From SMYC01 sp965197495 (GTDB taxonomy: Bacteria; Acidobacteriota; Vicinamibacteria; Marinacidobacterales; SMYC01), in contig OZ240210.1 in the NCBI GenBank assembly GCA_965197495.1, positions 4,960,001-5,024,000 on the forward strand: a stretch of 64,000 nucleotides of DNA. Direction: 5' to 3'. This document shows positions 36,757 to 45,860 of this stretch, piece by piece. Position 1 is the first letter of the stretch. Each line of letters starts with the position of its first letter. The notes below the pieces were generated by a model. It worked only from the letters and a program-made list of their open reading frames with translations, did no database searches and was not told the origin of the DNA. Made by a program: the position numbers and the translations under genes.

Positions 36757-37536
36757 CTACGGCTTGGCTTGGCTTGGCTTATCAGTGGGGGCTTCGGGCT
36801 CGGGACCATAGCTGAGCTCGGGGATGCGCCGCATGATCCAGGTCTCGCTGCTCGACACGATGCCGCCGAACTTGGCGGTGACCTTCTGAGCGCCTTCCGC
36901 CCCGAGCTCGCGCATCACGGGAGAGCCTTTGTCGAGCTCGGCGAAGTTCTCGAAGTAGAAGACGTGCACGAAGCCCGACTCGCCGCCGAAAGTCATCGCT
37001 CCCGTTGCATGGTGGACTTCAGCCGCGTTGAAATGCGGGAGAAAGTCTTCCATCATCACGTTCATGTAGTCCTGCTCGTGTCCCGGCGCAACTTTGGAGA
37101 TGTTCATGACCATCAGGTCGGGCTCTTCACCTTCCGGCAACGGGTTTGAGACGTCGTGAAGTACGCGGACAGCGTAGCTCGTGCGGCTCGTTACACACCG
37201 CCGGAGACGGTTGATGAGCGATTCGGTTTCCGGGTCGGCGTCGCGCGCGCGGTCGTAGCTTGCGAGATTCTGCGCTGGCGTCGTGACGACGAAACGATAG
37301 GTGTCGCCGAAAACGTGCGTGCGGCTCACGCTCCGCCACGGAACTTTGGCTTTTTTGGCGCGTGCCGAGAACTCGCGCTGGACGGCCATGAACTCGTCGA
37401 CCATCTCGGGATCGACTTGTATGATGTTCATCTGCACCCATGGCGGAGGCGCGTTCTCCCGCGCCACGGCGGGCGCGGCAAGGGCTACCAGGATCGCCAC
37501 GCCCACCAAGATCGCCACGCCTGTCTTTTTCGTCAT
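36757..37536 (-). CDS. Secreted two-repeat protein of unknown function
   Basis: About 259 residues from ATG 37536, preceded by GAGGG. Signal peptide MTKKTGVAILVGVAILVALA. Two similar halves: VQMNIIQVDPEMVDEFMAVQ and LMVMNISKVAPGHEQDYMNV each open a strand-helix module like the dimeric alpha-beta barrel of NIPSNAP/ABM-type proteins. The start nearly overlaps the ankyrin stop, so it belongs to the same operon. Proteins like this often follow DUF1552/ankyrin genes in Acidobacteriota, but their activity is unknown. Confidence 0.7.
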   Translation of the reverse strand: MTKKTGVAILVGVAILVALAAPAVARENAPPPWVQMNIIQVDPEMVDEFMAVQREFSARAKKAKVPWRSVSRTHVFGDTYRFVVTTPAQNLASYDRARDADPETESLINRLRRCVTSRTSYAVRVLHDVSNPLPEGEEPDLMVMNISKVAPGHEQDYMNVMMEDFLPHFNAAEVHHATGAMTFGGESGFVHVFYFENFAELDKGSPVMRELGAEGAQKVTAKFGGIVSSSETWIMRRIPELSYGPEPEAPTDKPSQAKP

Positions 37537-37544
37537 CCCCGCCC

Positions 37545-39416
37545 TCAGCACGACACGCAGTTGTGGTTGTTCTTCGAGCCGAGACTCTCGAGAAGCGCCA
37601 CGGTATCTGGGAACGGAGACACGCGCTGCACGGGACCGTTGGCCAAGTCCGCGGTCGTTTGACCGGTGCGGCTCACGGCGGTCACGTCACAGCCCTTTTC
37701 CACCAGATACAAGATCATCTCGTTGTCCCCGCGCGCGGCGGCGTGGTGAAGCGCGTTGTAGCCGTTGAAGTCGCGCGCGTTCACATCGACGCCGAGCTCC
37801 TCGATGAGATATTTCACGGCGTCGAGCCACGCGCCCGGCGCGGTGCGGTGCGCGTTCCCGGCAAAACCTTCACCATAGCCGACGCCCGAGGCGGCGTGAA
37901 GTGCGAAGACGCCCGGGTCACCCTCTTTGACGCGTGGAAGACCGGACGGATCTGGGTTGACGGTGCGCTCATCCGTCGCGGGCCAGAGGCCGGGTCCGAA
38001 AGGCTGCACGGGTCTTACCTCGGTCGCTTCGGTGGTCTCCGCAATCGTGCCGGAGCGAGGTTGCCGCGGCGGCGGGGTCAAAGTCGGGATGCTCGGGTCG
38101 GCGCCATGAGCGACGAGAAGGCGCATGGCATCAACATCCGTCGCGTAGGCGGCGCGCCAAAACGCTGTCGAGCCTTTGGTGTCTTCGAGGCCGCAGTTCC
38201 GATTGCCGCAGCCGGTATAGACCATGTACCACGGGTGGCTGGTCAGCCGCGCGTCCGGATCCGCGCCCGCTTTCAAGAACGCCTCCGTCAGGTCGAGATA
38301 GGTCGCGTTCTGACGGTCGTGCTCCTGCGGTTGCGGGAATCGCGTACGGGGCTGCCACTTTGCGTTGACGGCAGCCCAGAGCGGCGTCACCCCGTTGAGC
38401 TTCGCGGCCACGTTCGGATCCGCGCCGCGCTTCAACAGACGAAGCGCGAGATCGTACTGCCCATTGATGGTCGCCATGAGAAGTGGGCTCGTGCCGTCGC
38501 CCGCGCTCACTTGATTGATGTCCGCATCGCCTTCGAGAAGCGCCATGACTGCTTCGGTGTGACCCTGACGTGCGGCATGAAGAAGGGCAGTCAGGCCGCC
38601 TTTGCTCTTCAAAACCATGCGCGGACGGAAGCGGCGCTCGTTCGGATCCGCCTCGGAGATCTCGGGGAGCTCGCCCGAGAGATAGAGGTCGCGGCCCGCG
38701 ACGATCGCTGCTTGGAACTGGCTCGCGCTCGGGATGAACTCGCCTTCGATCTCGTTCTTCATTATGTAGGAGCGAAGAACTTTTTTCTGACGGTTTTCCC
38801 CGGCTTCGGCGAGCTTGCGCTCCACCTCGAGATCGATCACTTTGCTCGCGATACTCGGGTCGGCGCCGCCTTCGAGAAGCGCTCGAATGGCCGCGATCCG
38901 ATTTTGCGCGGATGCGAAGATGAGCGGGGTTTGTTCCCATTCATGATCTTTCGCGTTCACTTCGGCGCGTCGGCTCGAGAGCGACCGTACGATATCGGCG
39001 CTGCCCGATGCGGCCGCCAGATGAAGCGGGGTCGAGCCCGCGGGCATGGTGCGCGCCATGACGTTGCTTCCGGCCTCGAGCAGAATCTCGGCTACGGCAG
39101 CATTGGCGTTCCGGCAGGCGACGTGAAGCGGCGTGTAGTGGCCGACGCGTGTTTCCGCCTCGACATTCGCACCCGCAAAGACGAGCATCTCCGCCATCTT
39201 GGCGTCGCCGAGTTCGGCGGCCCAGTGAAGCGCCGTCATGCCGTCGCCTTGCGCGGCGTTGACGTCGGCCCCTTGCTGAAGAAGGGTGCGCACCGCGTCG
39301 CGATCTCCCTTCGTGGCGAAGTCCGCCACCGGCGAGCTCGAAGGCGCTGCCGCGAAGACGACCCCCATAAAGAGGGCAGTTAGGAGGAGGGCCATGAAGC
39401 CTAGCGTGGTTTTCAT
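37545..39416 (-). CDS. Secreted ankyrin-repeat protein
   Basis: 623 residues; signal peptide MKTTLGFMALLLTALFMGVV. Ankyrin repeats occupy roughly residues 35-180 (DGMTALHWAAELGDAKMAEM, YTPLHVACRNANAAVAEILL), 280-400 and 540-600 (GYNALHHAAARGDNEMILYL), with an insert carrying charged and Pro-rich parts. The C-terminus ends NHNCVSC. Start ATG 39416 overlaps the DUF1552 stop by 4 bp. Exported ankyrin proteins commonly sit beside DUF1592/DUF1552 genes, suggesting a shared periplasmic complex. Confidence 0.85.
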   Translation of the reverse strand: MKTTLGFMALLLTALFMGVVFAAAPSSSPVADFATKGDRDAVRTLLQQGADVNAAQGDGMTALHWAAELGDAKMAEMLVFAGANVEAETRVGHYTPLHVACRNANAAVAEILLEAGSNVMARTMPAGSTPLHLAAASGSADIVRSLSSRRAEVNAKDHEWEQTPLIFASAQNRIAAIRALLEGGADPSIASKVIDLEVERKLAEAGENRQKKVLRSYIMKNEIEGEFIPSASQFQAAIVAGRDLYLSGELPEISEADPNERRFRPRMVLKSKGGLTALLHAARQGHTEAVMALLEGDADINQVSAGDGTSPLLMATINGQYDLALRLLKRGADPNVAAKLNGVTPLWAAVNAKWQPRTRFPQPQEHDRQNATYLDLTEAFLKAGADPDARLTSHPWYMVYTGCGNRNCGLEDTKGSTAFWRAAYATDVDAMRLLVAHGADPSIPTLTPPPRQPRSGTIAETTEATEVRPVQPFGPGLWPATDERTVNPDPSGLPRVKEGDPGVFALHAASGVGYGEGFAGNAHRTAPGAWLDAVKYLIEELGVDVNARDFNGYNALHHAAARGDNEMILYLVEKGCDVTAVSRTGQTTADLANGPVQRVSPFPDTVALLESLGSKNNHNCVSC

Positions 39417-40816
39417 ATTGCGCTCGTCGTCAGGTCGAACGTGCCCGTACTGTCGCCGAAGCTGGCCAAGTCGTCGAACCCGAGCTCGTGCAGCAAGGTC
39501 AACATGACGTTCGCCATCGGCGTCTCATCGGCGGCCCTGAGATGTAAGTTGCCCTTGAGGTGGCCATTGGCCTTTCCGAGAAGCGCGAGCGGGCAGCGCC
39601 GATGGTTGTGGATGTTGGGGTCCGCCATCGGAGAGCCCCACACGATCATCGTCTTGTCCAGGAGCGACACCCCGGCCTCTTGCGAGCTGTTCATCTTCTC
39701 CAGAAAGTAGGGGAGCATGCTCATGCGGTAGCGGCAGATCTTGTTGAACTCGAGGATCGAGTCTTCTTTGTTGCCGTGGTGCGATGCCGGGTGGAACGGC
39801 TTGCTCGAGCCGCTCTTCGGGAAGACACGGTTCTGGGCGTCGCGTCCGAGCTTGAAGGAGATGACGCGGGTCATGTCGGTCTTGAGCGCAAGCACTTGAA
39901 GGTCGAACATCAGCTGCATGTGATCGGAGAACGAATCGGGAACACCTGCCGGCGCTTCGGGAATCTCGCGGGCTTCGCCACCGCTATTGTGCGCTTCGAC
40001 CATCTGGATGCGGCGCTCGACCTCACGGACATTGTCGAGATATTGATCGAGGCGCGGGCGATCGGTAGCACCCAGCTGTCTGCGCAACCCGACGACGTCT
40101 TCCGCAATCCAGTCGAGAATGCTGCGCCGTGTCTGGCGGCGTTCCTCTCGCTCTTCGGGAGAATCGCCGGAGCCGAACAGCATGTCGAAGGCGACGCGCG
40201 GGTCTCGGATCATCGGAAGCGGCTCCGTCGGCGAGGCCCAGCTGATCGAGTCCGTATAGACGCAGGAATAGTTGTACGTGCAGCCGCCAGCCTGGTCGAG
40301 ATTCTCGATGCAGAGCTGCATCGACGGCATCGGGGTGTCCTGCCCGTAGCGCCGAGCGTACATCTGGTCCATCGACGTGCCGGCGAAGATGTCGGAGCCC
40401 TGGGTCTGCTTCGGATGGCTATGGGTCAGAAACACAGCGCTCGAGCGGAAGTGATCCCCGCCGATTTCGGGAGGCGAGAACGCCTCCGCCATGCGCACGT
40501 CGGTGTTGCTTACGATCGTGAGGTAGTCCTGGAACGGCGTCAGGGGGCTCAGCGCGTTTTCCTCCGTCAGCTCGAAGTTCGGACCCGTCGTCTTTGGCGC
40601 GAACAAATGCTGGCTCGCTCCCCACTCGTTGCACCCGGCGAGGCCGTGCACCTCCTCGATACACACGAGTGGCGTGCGGTCGACCGCTGCCGATGTCGCA
40701 GCCGCCGCCCGGCGTCCGGCCGGCACCATCGCGTCCAAGAAAGGAAGCGCGACGCTGGCACCGAGACCTCGAAGAAACGTCCGGCGGGGCAAGTGCTTTC
40801 CCGTGATAGTCGACAT
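39413..40816 (-). CDS. DUF1552 domain-containing exported protein
   Basis: 467 residues; twin-arginine signal near the start (LPRRTFLRGLGASVALPFLD). The family body follows: RTPLVCIEEVHGLAGCNEWG, HFRSSAVFLTHSHPKQTQGS, and GSPMADPNIHNHRRCPLALL. DUF1552 proteins are paired with DUF1592/DUF1588/DUF1587/DUF1585 cytochrome proteins in Planctomycetes, Acidobacteriota and Myxococcota. They are thought to act in the periplasm, but no reaction is established. Located 24 bp after the DUF1592 gene and coupled to the ankyrin gene. Confidence 0.9.
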   Translation of the reverse strand: MSTITGKHLPRRTFLRGLGASVALPFLDAMVPAGRRAAAATSAAVDRTPLVCIEEVHGLAGCNEWGASQHLFAPKTTGPNFELTEENALSPLTPFQDYLTIVSNTDVRMAEAFSPPEIGGDHFRSSAVFLTHSHPKQTQGSDIFAGTSMDQMYARRYGQDTPMPSMQLCIENLDQAGGCTYNYSCVYTDSISWASPTEPLPMIRDPRVAFDMLFGSGDSPEEREERRQTRRSILDWIAEDVVGLRRQLGATDRPRLDQYLDNVREVERRIQMVEAHNSGGEAREIPEAPAGVPDSFSDHMQLMFDLQVLALKTDMTRVISFKLGRDAQNRVFPKSGSSKPFHPASHHGNKEDSILEFNKICRYRMSMLPYFLEKMNSSQEAGVSLLDKTMIVWGSPMADPNIHNHRRCPLALLGKANGHLKGNLHLRAADETPMANVMLTLLHELGFDDLASFGDSTGTFDLTTSAI

Positions 40817-40840
40817 TATGGAACTCCTTTTGTTCTTTGG

Positions 40841-43231
40841 TTACTGTAGCGGGGCTGCTGTCGTTGTCTCATCAGCCGCCATTGGTAATTCTCGTTTCAT
40901 CCGAAATGCGTCGCTCGTCACTACGCCCAAGATGAACGTCGACACACGATAGTCATTCGCTTTGGCTTTCCCGGTAATCGCTCGAATCGTCGGTTGGTCG
41001 TAATACTCGACGCGCCGGCCCAAGGCATAAGCCAAGAGATTCTCGGCGAAGTTTCTCGCGAGCAGCGCCGGGCGCTTCAAGAGCGCCTCGACGAGCTCCG
41101 GAGGGTTCGTGATCGGCGTGCCGTCGTAGAATTCACCACGCGTGTCGAGCGCTACGCCGTTCTCACGTCGCCGCCATTTCGCGGTCACGTCATAGTTGTC
41201 GAGCGCGAGGCCGATCGGATCCATGAATCGATGACAGGCGTTACACGTGGGGTTCGAGCGATGAAGCTCGAGGCGCTCGCGTGTCGTGAGCATCCGGCCG
41301 CCTTGTGCCCCTTCGGTCGCGTCCAAATCCGGAACGTTCGGCGGCGGCGGTGGGGGAGGCGTCCCCATCAACACTTCCATGACCCATTTGCCACGGAGCA
41401 CGGGAGACGTACGGTTCGCCATCGAAGTGAGCACGAGCACGCTGCCATGTCCGAGAATGCCACGACGTGAGTCATCGGGATAAGTGACGCGGCGGAACTC
41501 TTTTCCCGCGACGTTCGGGATCGCGTAGTGCTTGGCGAGACGTTCGTTCGCGAAGGTGTAGTCGGCGTCGAACAGCTCCATCAAGCTGCGGTTCTCGCGC
41601 ACGAGGTTGTCGAAGAAAAGCTCTGTCTCACGCCGCATGGCGTTGGCGAGGTTCTCGTCGAAATTGGGATAGAAGTTCGGGTCGGGGCGGTTCTTGTACA
41701 AGTCCTGGAGCCGGAACCAGAGCGCCGCGAAGCGCGTACCGAGCGCTTCGGCGCGCGCGTCGGCGAGCATACGCTTGGCTTGGCGCTCGAGCTCGGATGG
41801 ATTCGAGAGCCTTCCTTCGCTTGCTATCGTTTGCAGCTCGTCGTCGGGGGGCGTGCCCCAAAGGAAGAACGAAAGACGGGTCGCCAAATCCAAATCCGCG
41901 ACTCGCTGGACTTCGCCAGGTGTAGCGTCTCGCGGCTGCCGCTCGAGCCGCAGCACGAAGTTTGGGCTCGCTAGAATCGCCTCGAGCGCCATGCGGATAC
42001 CGAGCTCGAAACCGCCCTTCTTGGCGCCGGTATCATAGAACGCGGTGAGGCCGTCAATATCGCCTGGAGTCAAAGGCCGCCGGTACGCTTCGCTCCCGAG
42101 CCGAGCAATGATGGCTTCCGCGCAAGGCCGCTCTTCGCTCGCAATCGTCGGGCGACAGGAGAAGATCCGCTGACGGCTCGGCGTCAACGAGAGTCCCGTC
42201 GTGTTGTACGGGCCGCTCACGATCAAGTTCTGCAAGTGCGGCAAAGTCGTGATGCCCGCGCCACCCGAACCGCCTCCAGCGAAGGACCAGTCGTGCGGGC
42301 GGATCAAATCTTCGTAGGGGCCGTCGGACCTGCGGATGAACGCCGCAGAGACACGATGTTGCCCCGCACGGACGACGATCGGCTCTGTCCGAATGGGCGT
42401 ACCACCCCGTCCGTCCGCGCCGCCTCTCGTTTTCGCGTAGTGAAGCAAGCCGACGCGTTCGCCGTTGATGGAGACGTCGATGTCCTCGAGCCTAGAGTTG
42501 TCCCCGGCGCCGAAGGTCAACTCGAACACATATTCACCGTCGGCGGGAAAGACGTGCTCGATGACTGTGCCGCCCCGTGTTCCGTAAGGCGTGCCTTCGA
42601 TGTGGTCCCAAGGGTGTTGTGAGAGATAGATGGGGTTCGTGTAGGTGTGGTCGACGGCGGGGGCGTTGCGATTCCCGAGAGCTAGCCGACTAATATCGGC
42701 CGCCGCGTTGAGATAGGACTCGAGCAGCATCGGCGAGAGCGTTTGCGCGTCCGCGATATTGTCGAAGTTCGCGCTCATCTGGTCGAGCGGCAGCCAGTCT
42801 CCCGCATCGACGGAGAGCGCCAAAAGGTCGCGAATGGCCCGCGTGTATTCCGGCCGATTGAGCCTCTGGAAGCTCTTGACGCCGGGATTGGGGTCGCGCA
42901 TGGCGGCTTTATCTATGGTGTGTTCCAGGGTTTCCGCGAGCACGGAGAGCTCGTCGCCCTCGGGCCGCGGCATTCCGGCTGGCGGCATCATCCCGGCTCG
43001 AAGCTTGCGGATGACTTTTTCGGCGGTTTTCGCCTGATGTGCGGCAGCGGCGACGTCGAACTGCTCGAGCGAAAGATTTCCCAGCAGCGTGACGTCGTTG
43101 TGGCAAGTGACGCAGTTGTCCTGAATGATGCCGTTCAGATCGACCGCGGGGGTCTCGGGCGCCGCCCAGGCACAAAACACCCATGCGCTGAGCAGCACGG
43201 GTATTGCACAGATTACAAACCTTCCCCTCAC
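40841..43231 (-). CDS. DUF1592 multi-domain c-type cytochrome protein
   Basis: 796 residues with signal peptide (MRGRFVICAIPVLLSAWVFC). An N-terminal heme motif NCVTCHND lies at about residues 38-46. Then DUF1587 (SFQRLNRPEYTRAIRDLLAL), DUF1595/DUF1592 (RPLTPGDIDGLTAFYDTGAK, RLSFFLWGTPPDDELQ), DUF1588 (RRGILGHGSVLVLTSMANRT, with the second Cys motif TCNACHRFMDPIGLALDNYD) and DUF1585 (LAYALGRRVEYYDQPTI) appear in the family order. First gene of a probable operon running to the ankyrin and secreted two-repeat genes. Presumed periplasmic redox protein. Confidence 0.9.
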   Translation of the reverse strand: MRGRFVICAIPVLLSAWVFCAWAAPETPAVDLNGIIQDNCVTCHNDVTLLGNLSLEQFDVAAAAHQAKTAEKVIRKLRAGMMPPAGMPRPEGDELSVLAETLEHTIDKAAMRDPNPGVKSFQRLNRPEYTRAIRDLLALSVDAGDWLPLDQMSANFDNIADAQTLSPMLLESYLNAAADISRLALGNRNAPAVDHTYTNPIYLSQHPWDHIEGTPYGTRGGTVIEHVFPADGEYVFELTFGAGDNSRLEDIDVSINGERVGLLHYAKTRGGADGRGGTPIRTEPIVVRAGQHRVSAAFIRRSDGPYEDLIRPHDWSFAGGGSGGAGITTLPHLQNLIVSGPYNTTGLSLTPSRQRIFSCRPTIASEERPCAEAIIARLGSEAYRRPLTPGDIDGLTAFYDTGAKKGGFELGIRMALEAILASPNFVLRLERQPRDATPGEVQRVADLDLATRLSFFLWGTPPDDELQTIASEGRLSNPSELERQAKRMLADARAEALGTRFAALWFRLQDLYKNRPDPNFYPNFDENLANAMRRETELFFDNLVRENRSLMELFDADYTFANERLAKHYAIPNVAGKEFRRVTYPDDSRRGILGHGSVLVLTSMANRTSPVLRGKWVMEVLMGTPPPPPPPNVPDLDATEGAQGGRMLTTRERLELHRSNPTCNACHRFMDPIGLALDNYDVTAKWRRRENGVALDTRGEFYDGTPITNPPELVEALLKRPALLARNFAENLLAYALGRRVEYYDQPTIRAITGKAKANDYRVSTFILGVVTSDAFRMKRELPMAADETTTAAPLQ

Positions 43232-43374
43232 GGGGTCGCCTCCCTAGCCCCTACTGGAGAGGCAGTCTACAGATCCAAAGACCGTTGCGCAACCTCGACC
43301 TGGGCCCTGGGTATTGTCCCAACATTATTAGTGTTGCACATCCTGTGCTGAGACTCGCCCGGGGCCTGAGAGCG

Positions 43375-43833
43375 CTATCGGAGTCGTCCGAGCTCGGCGA
43401 GCTGTTCCTTGCTGGGGAACGACTCGACGAGGTATCGCGGCGGGCAAAGGTCCTGGTTCGTCATGAGGTTTGGTGCGACCGCCTGCACGCGCTCCCAGGA
43501 AGCGGTGGCGACGATATGGTCTTCTCCAGGTGCATCGTCATCGTAGAAGTAGACGATGTCTGTTCGGGGTAAGAGAGCGACGACGTCCTTCGACCAGACG
43601 CAGTAGCTTTAGATTGTTCCTGTCTCTTCTTTTCGGGCCGCGGAGTAGCTCGCGACGAAGATGTCTTTGCCGTCGCGCTCATGAATTGCCTCTAGAGAGG
43701 CCTGTTGCTCGTCGTAGTCCCTCGCGAACGTCTGCGCGCGAAGGAGCTCGAAACGCGGCCCGAGCCCGTGATCTTCCGGTAGTTGGAACGGAACCCACTC
43801 GTTCCATTGAAGCCGGACGGGAATCGCGGTCAT
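43375..43833 (-). pseudogene. Uncharacterised 152-codon gene with in-frame TAA
   Basis: ATG 43833 opens MTAIPVRLQWNEWVPFQLPE. TAA at 43609-43611 (codon 75, after KEETGTI) interrupts, but the same frame continues SYCVWSKDVVALLPRTDIVY, FYDDDAPGEDHIVATASWER and VESFPSKEQLAELGRLR to a TAG at 43375-43377. Codon use and composition look like one coding sequence, so the TAA probably replaced Tyr (TAC/TAT). No family recognised; no signal peptide, so likely cytoplasmic. Confidence 0.5.
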
Positions 43834-43867
43834 GAAGCGCGCTTGGGATGCGCTAACAAGTGCCGCC

Positions 43868-43931
43868 AAACAAGTGCCCGCGCCGCTAAGCAAGTGCCAC
43901 CCTTTTGTTCGCTAAGCGCGCTAAGCGAACG
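43868..43931. repeat. Palindromic repeat beside the serine hydrolase gene (right copy of a pair)
   Basis: Contains CAAGTGCCACCCTTTTGTT followed by a hairpin GTTCGCT...AGCGAAC whose loop AAGCGCGCTA can itself pair. Shares the CAAGTG(A/C)CACCCTTTTGTT core with 45302-45352 on the far side of the gene. Looks like a REP-type element. Confidence 0.55.
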
Positions 43932-43951
43932 AGCTTTGGCGCGGGGAAAGC

Positions 43952-45259
43952 TCAGCGCGGTGTTGGGTAGCCCATTATTTTTGGCCGCTGGTCGGCAAGG
44001 CTGTCGACGACCGCCTGGGTAACGACGTTCGAGTACAGCGGTCGGATATTGAAGTGGCGGTACGGCCTCACCTGGATGAGAAGGATGCCGATGAGATCCT
44101 CCACGGGATCGGCCCAATACAAGGTGCCATAGGCACCTCCCCAGGTGTAGCTGCCGACCGAGAGCGCATCGGTCGCCTCGGCCGGGTTGGTCAGAACGCC
44201 GAAGCCGAGACCGAAACCGTAGCCGGGTCCGCGAACGTAGACGGGTTGGTCGCTGCCGATGTGGTTCGTAATCATGTTGTCGACCGTCATCCGGCCGAGG
44301 AGCCTCACGCCGTCGAGCTCGCTGCCATTCGCGATCATCTGGGCGAAGCGGAAGTAATCGGCGGCGGTCGAGTTGAGACCGCTGACGCCCCGAAAAAAAC
44401 GCGTGGGCTCCACATATTCCGGTGCGCGCGCGCGCTCGATCTTTCCGTCGTCATCCGGTCGATAGACGGCCGCGACGCGGTCGAGCTTGTGGTGCGGCAC
44501 GAAATAGTGGGTGTCGACCATGCCGAGCGGCTCGAAGATACGCTCGCGCAGGAATTGGTCGATCGACATACCGGAGATATTTTCGACGAGGACGGCAACG
44601 TAATCGGTCGACGAGCCGTATTGCCATTCGTCGCCAGGATGAAAGTGACCGGGAATCACGGCCGCGTGCTCGATCTGCTCCGCCAGGGTGTCGAAGCCGT
44701 TGCCGTGATGGGTGGCGTGTTCGAGCTGCTCCTCGGTGAGGCCCATACCATCCGGGTTCAACGTCAAGCCCGACGTGTGCGTCAGAACGTGCCGCACCGT
44801 GACAGGACGCGCCTCCGGCACCGTTTGCGCGCGTACCGCGTCCTGCAGTCGCACCTTGTGGTCCTCGTAAGCGGGCAGCCACTTCGAGATCGGGTCATCC
44901 AACAGGAAACGGCCCTCTTCGAACAGCATCATGAGCGCCGTGGACACGATGGGCTTCGTCATCGAAGCGAGCGCAAAGATCGTGTCCCGCGTCATGGGCG
45001 CGTTCTCTTCCTTGTGGCGCCATCCCTGCGCCTCGTAGCGGACGACTTTGCCTTTACGCGCGACCAAAGTCACGGTGCCCGCGATCTGGTTCGTGTCGAC
45101 ATATTCCTGGATGTAGGTCTCGATCCGCTGGAGGCGTTCGGACGACATCCCGACGGACTCCGCCTTCGCCAGAGGAAGAGCGTCCTCCTCATTCGCGTAA
45201 ACGGGCACCGCCATTGCCGCGACGAGCAAAAGCGCGACCGTGATGCGGGATTTCAGCAT
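43952..45259 (-). CDS. Serine hydrolase, class C beta-lactamase/esterase family
   Basis: About 435 residues from ATG 45259 (GGAGG upstream). Signal peptide MLKSRITVALLLVAAMAVPV. The SxxK motif is Ser99-Met-Thr-Lys102 in ALASMTKPIVS; the second motif region is EWQYGSSTDYVAVLVE, with Tyr; the third is YTWGGAYGTLYW near the C-terminus. The pattern is that of the beta-lactamase class C superfamily of exported esterases or D-aminopeptidases rather than a true resistance enzyme. Intact, isolated transcription unit bracketed by two palindromic repeats. Confidence 0.85.
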   Translation of the reverse strand: MLKSRITVALLLVAAMAVPVYANEEDALPLAKAESVGMSSERLQRIETYIQEYVDTNQIAGTVTLVARKGKVVRYEAQGWRHKEENAPMTRDTIFALASMTKPIVSTALMMLFEEGRFLLDDPISKWLPAYEDHKVRLQDAVRAQTVPEARPVTVRHVLTHTSGLTLNPDGMGLTEEQLEHATHHGNGFDTLAEQIEHAAVIPGHFHPGDEWQYGSSTDYVAVLVENISGMSIDQFLRERIFEPLGMVDTHYFVPHHKLDRVAAVYRPDDDGKIERARAPEYVEPTRFFRGVSGLNSTAADYFRFAQMIANGSELDGVRLLGRMTVDNMITNHIGSDQPVYVRGPGYGFGLGFGVLTNPAEATDALSVGSYTWGGAYGTLYWADPVEDLIGILLIQVRPYRHFNIRPLYSNVVTQAVVDSLADQRPKIMGYPTPR

Positions 45260-45301
45260 GACTTCCTCCCTGGAGCCGCAGACTACCATGCCCCACATAG
45301 T

Positions 45302-45352
45302 GAGCCAACAAGTGACACCCTTTTGTTGGCGGAGAACAAAAGGATGTCACCT
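45302..45352. repeat. Palindromic repeat beside the serine hydrolase gene (left copy of a pair)
   Basis: GTGACACCCTTTTGTT and AACAAAAGGATGTCAC form a near-perfect 16-bp inverted repeat with a GGCGGAG-type loop. Its left arm matches the core of 43868-43931. It lies between divergent genes, so it is a REP-type element or an operator rather than a terminator. Confidence 0.6.
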
Positions 45353-45408
45353 ATCATCCCCTTTCCTATTTGAGTAGAATGCGTGGACGCTATGTCGTGG
45401 AGGTGACC

Positions 45409-45837
45409 GTGAAATCTTATCGATTTGTGAACGTATTTTTGGGGGTTTTGCTGGCGCTGGCGATCGGTGGGAGTGCCTTGGGGGCCGAGACCATTGTGGG
45501 TGAAGTGATCGATCAAGGATGTTTCTTGCGTCAAGGCGCTCGAGGCGCTGATCATCAAGAATGCGCGGCGCGGTGTTTGCGTAACGGCAACCCCGCCGGT
45601 GTTCTTACCGACGAGGGCGAGGTTTACACGCTCGCGACTTCGGCGGCTGCGTTCGAGGGTTTCGCGGCCAAGCGGATTCGGGTGGCGGGAAAGCGTGTGG
45701 ATCGCTCGATCTTTCCCGAGTCGATGCAAGTGTGGGAGAACGAGAGCTGGGTCGACGTGCCGCTCCACGAAATTCGGATCGCCCGAAAAGGAGTAGTCCG
45801 TTCACGGCGAGCGTCGAGAAGTTTCTCGAAGGCGTGA
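45409..45837 (+). CDS. Small secreted Cys-containing protein
   Basis: 142 residues from GTG 45409, chosen because GGAGG lies five bases upstream and the signal peptide begins there (VKSYRFVNVFLGVLLALAIG). Mature part: ETIVGEVIDQGCFLRQGARG, HQECAARCLRNGNPAGVLTD, GEVYTLATSA, KRIRVAGKRVDRS: a small beta-barrel-like domain with three conserved Cys. This resembles uncharacterised exported proteins of about 130 residues with an OB-like fold. It precedes the deacetylase by 23 bp and is probably co-transcribed. Confidence 0.7.
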   Translation: MKSYRFVNVFLGVLLALAIGGSALGAETIVGEVIDQGCFLRQGARGADHQECAARCLRNGNPAGVLTDEGEVYTLATSAAAFEGFAAKRIRVAGKRVDRSIFPESMQVWENESWVDVPLHEIRIARKGVVRSRRASRSFSKA

Positions 45838-45860
45838 AAGACAAGCCCAGGAGGAATCTC

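Noticed and set aside
37440..39383. A 647-codon plus-strand open frame opposite the ankyrin gene
   Set aside because: It mirrors the codon structure of the minus-strand ankyrin gene in high-GC DNA, is Arg/His-rich and has no domain. The minus-strand frame has a signal peptide and clear ankyrin repeats.
39560..40849. A 429-codon plus-strand open frame opposite the DUF1552 gene
   Set aside because: Antisense shadow: composition-biased, no domain, and the DUF1552 frame is certain.
4948..43611. Reassignment of TAA/TAG to tyrosine
   Set aside because: Several interrupted positions fit Tyr, but TAA and TAG end intact genes here (for example the propeller gene stops at TAG 270-272), and other interruptions are TGA at Gly or Trp positions. 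Mutation or sequence error is simpler.
43952..45259. True beta-lactamase resistance gene
   Set aside because: It has the SxxK motif, but the Tyr motif is not the standard YxN and the context is environmental. It fits the broad serine hydrolase/esterase group.
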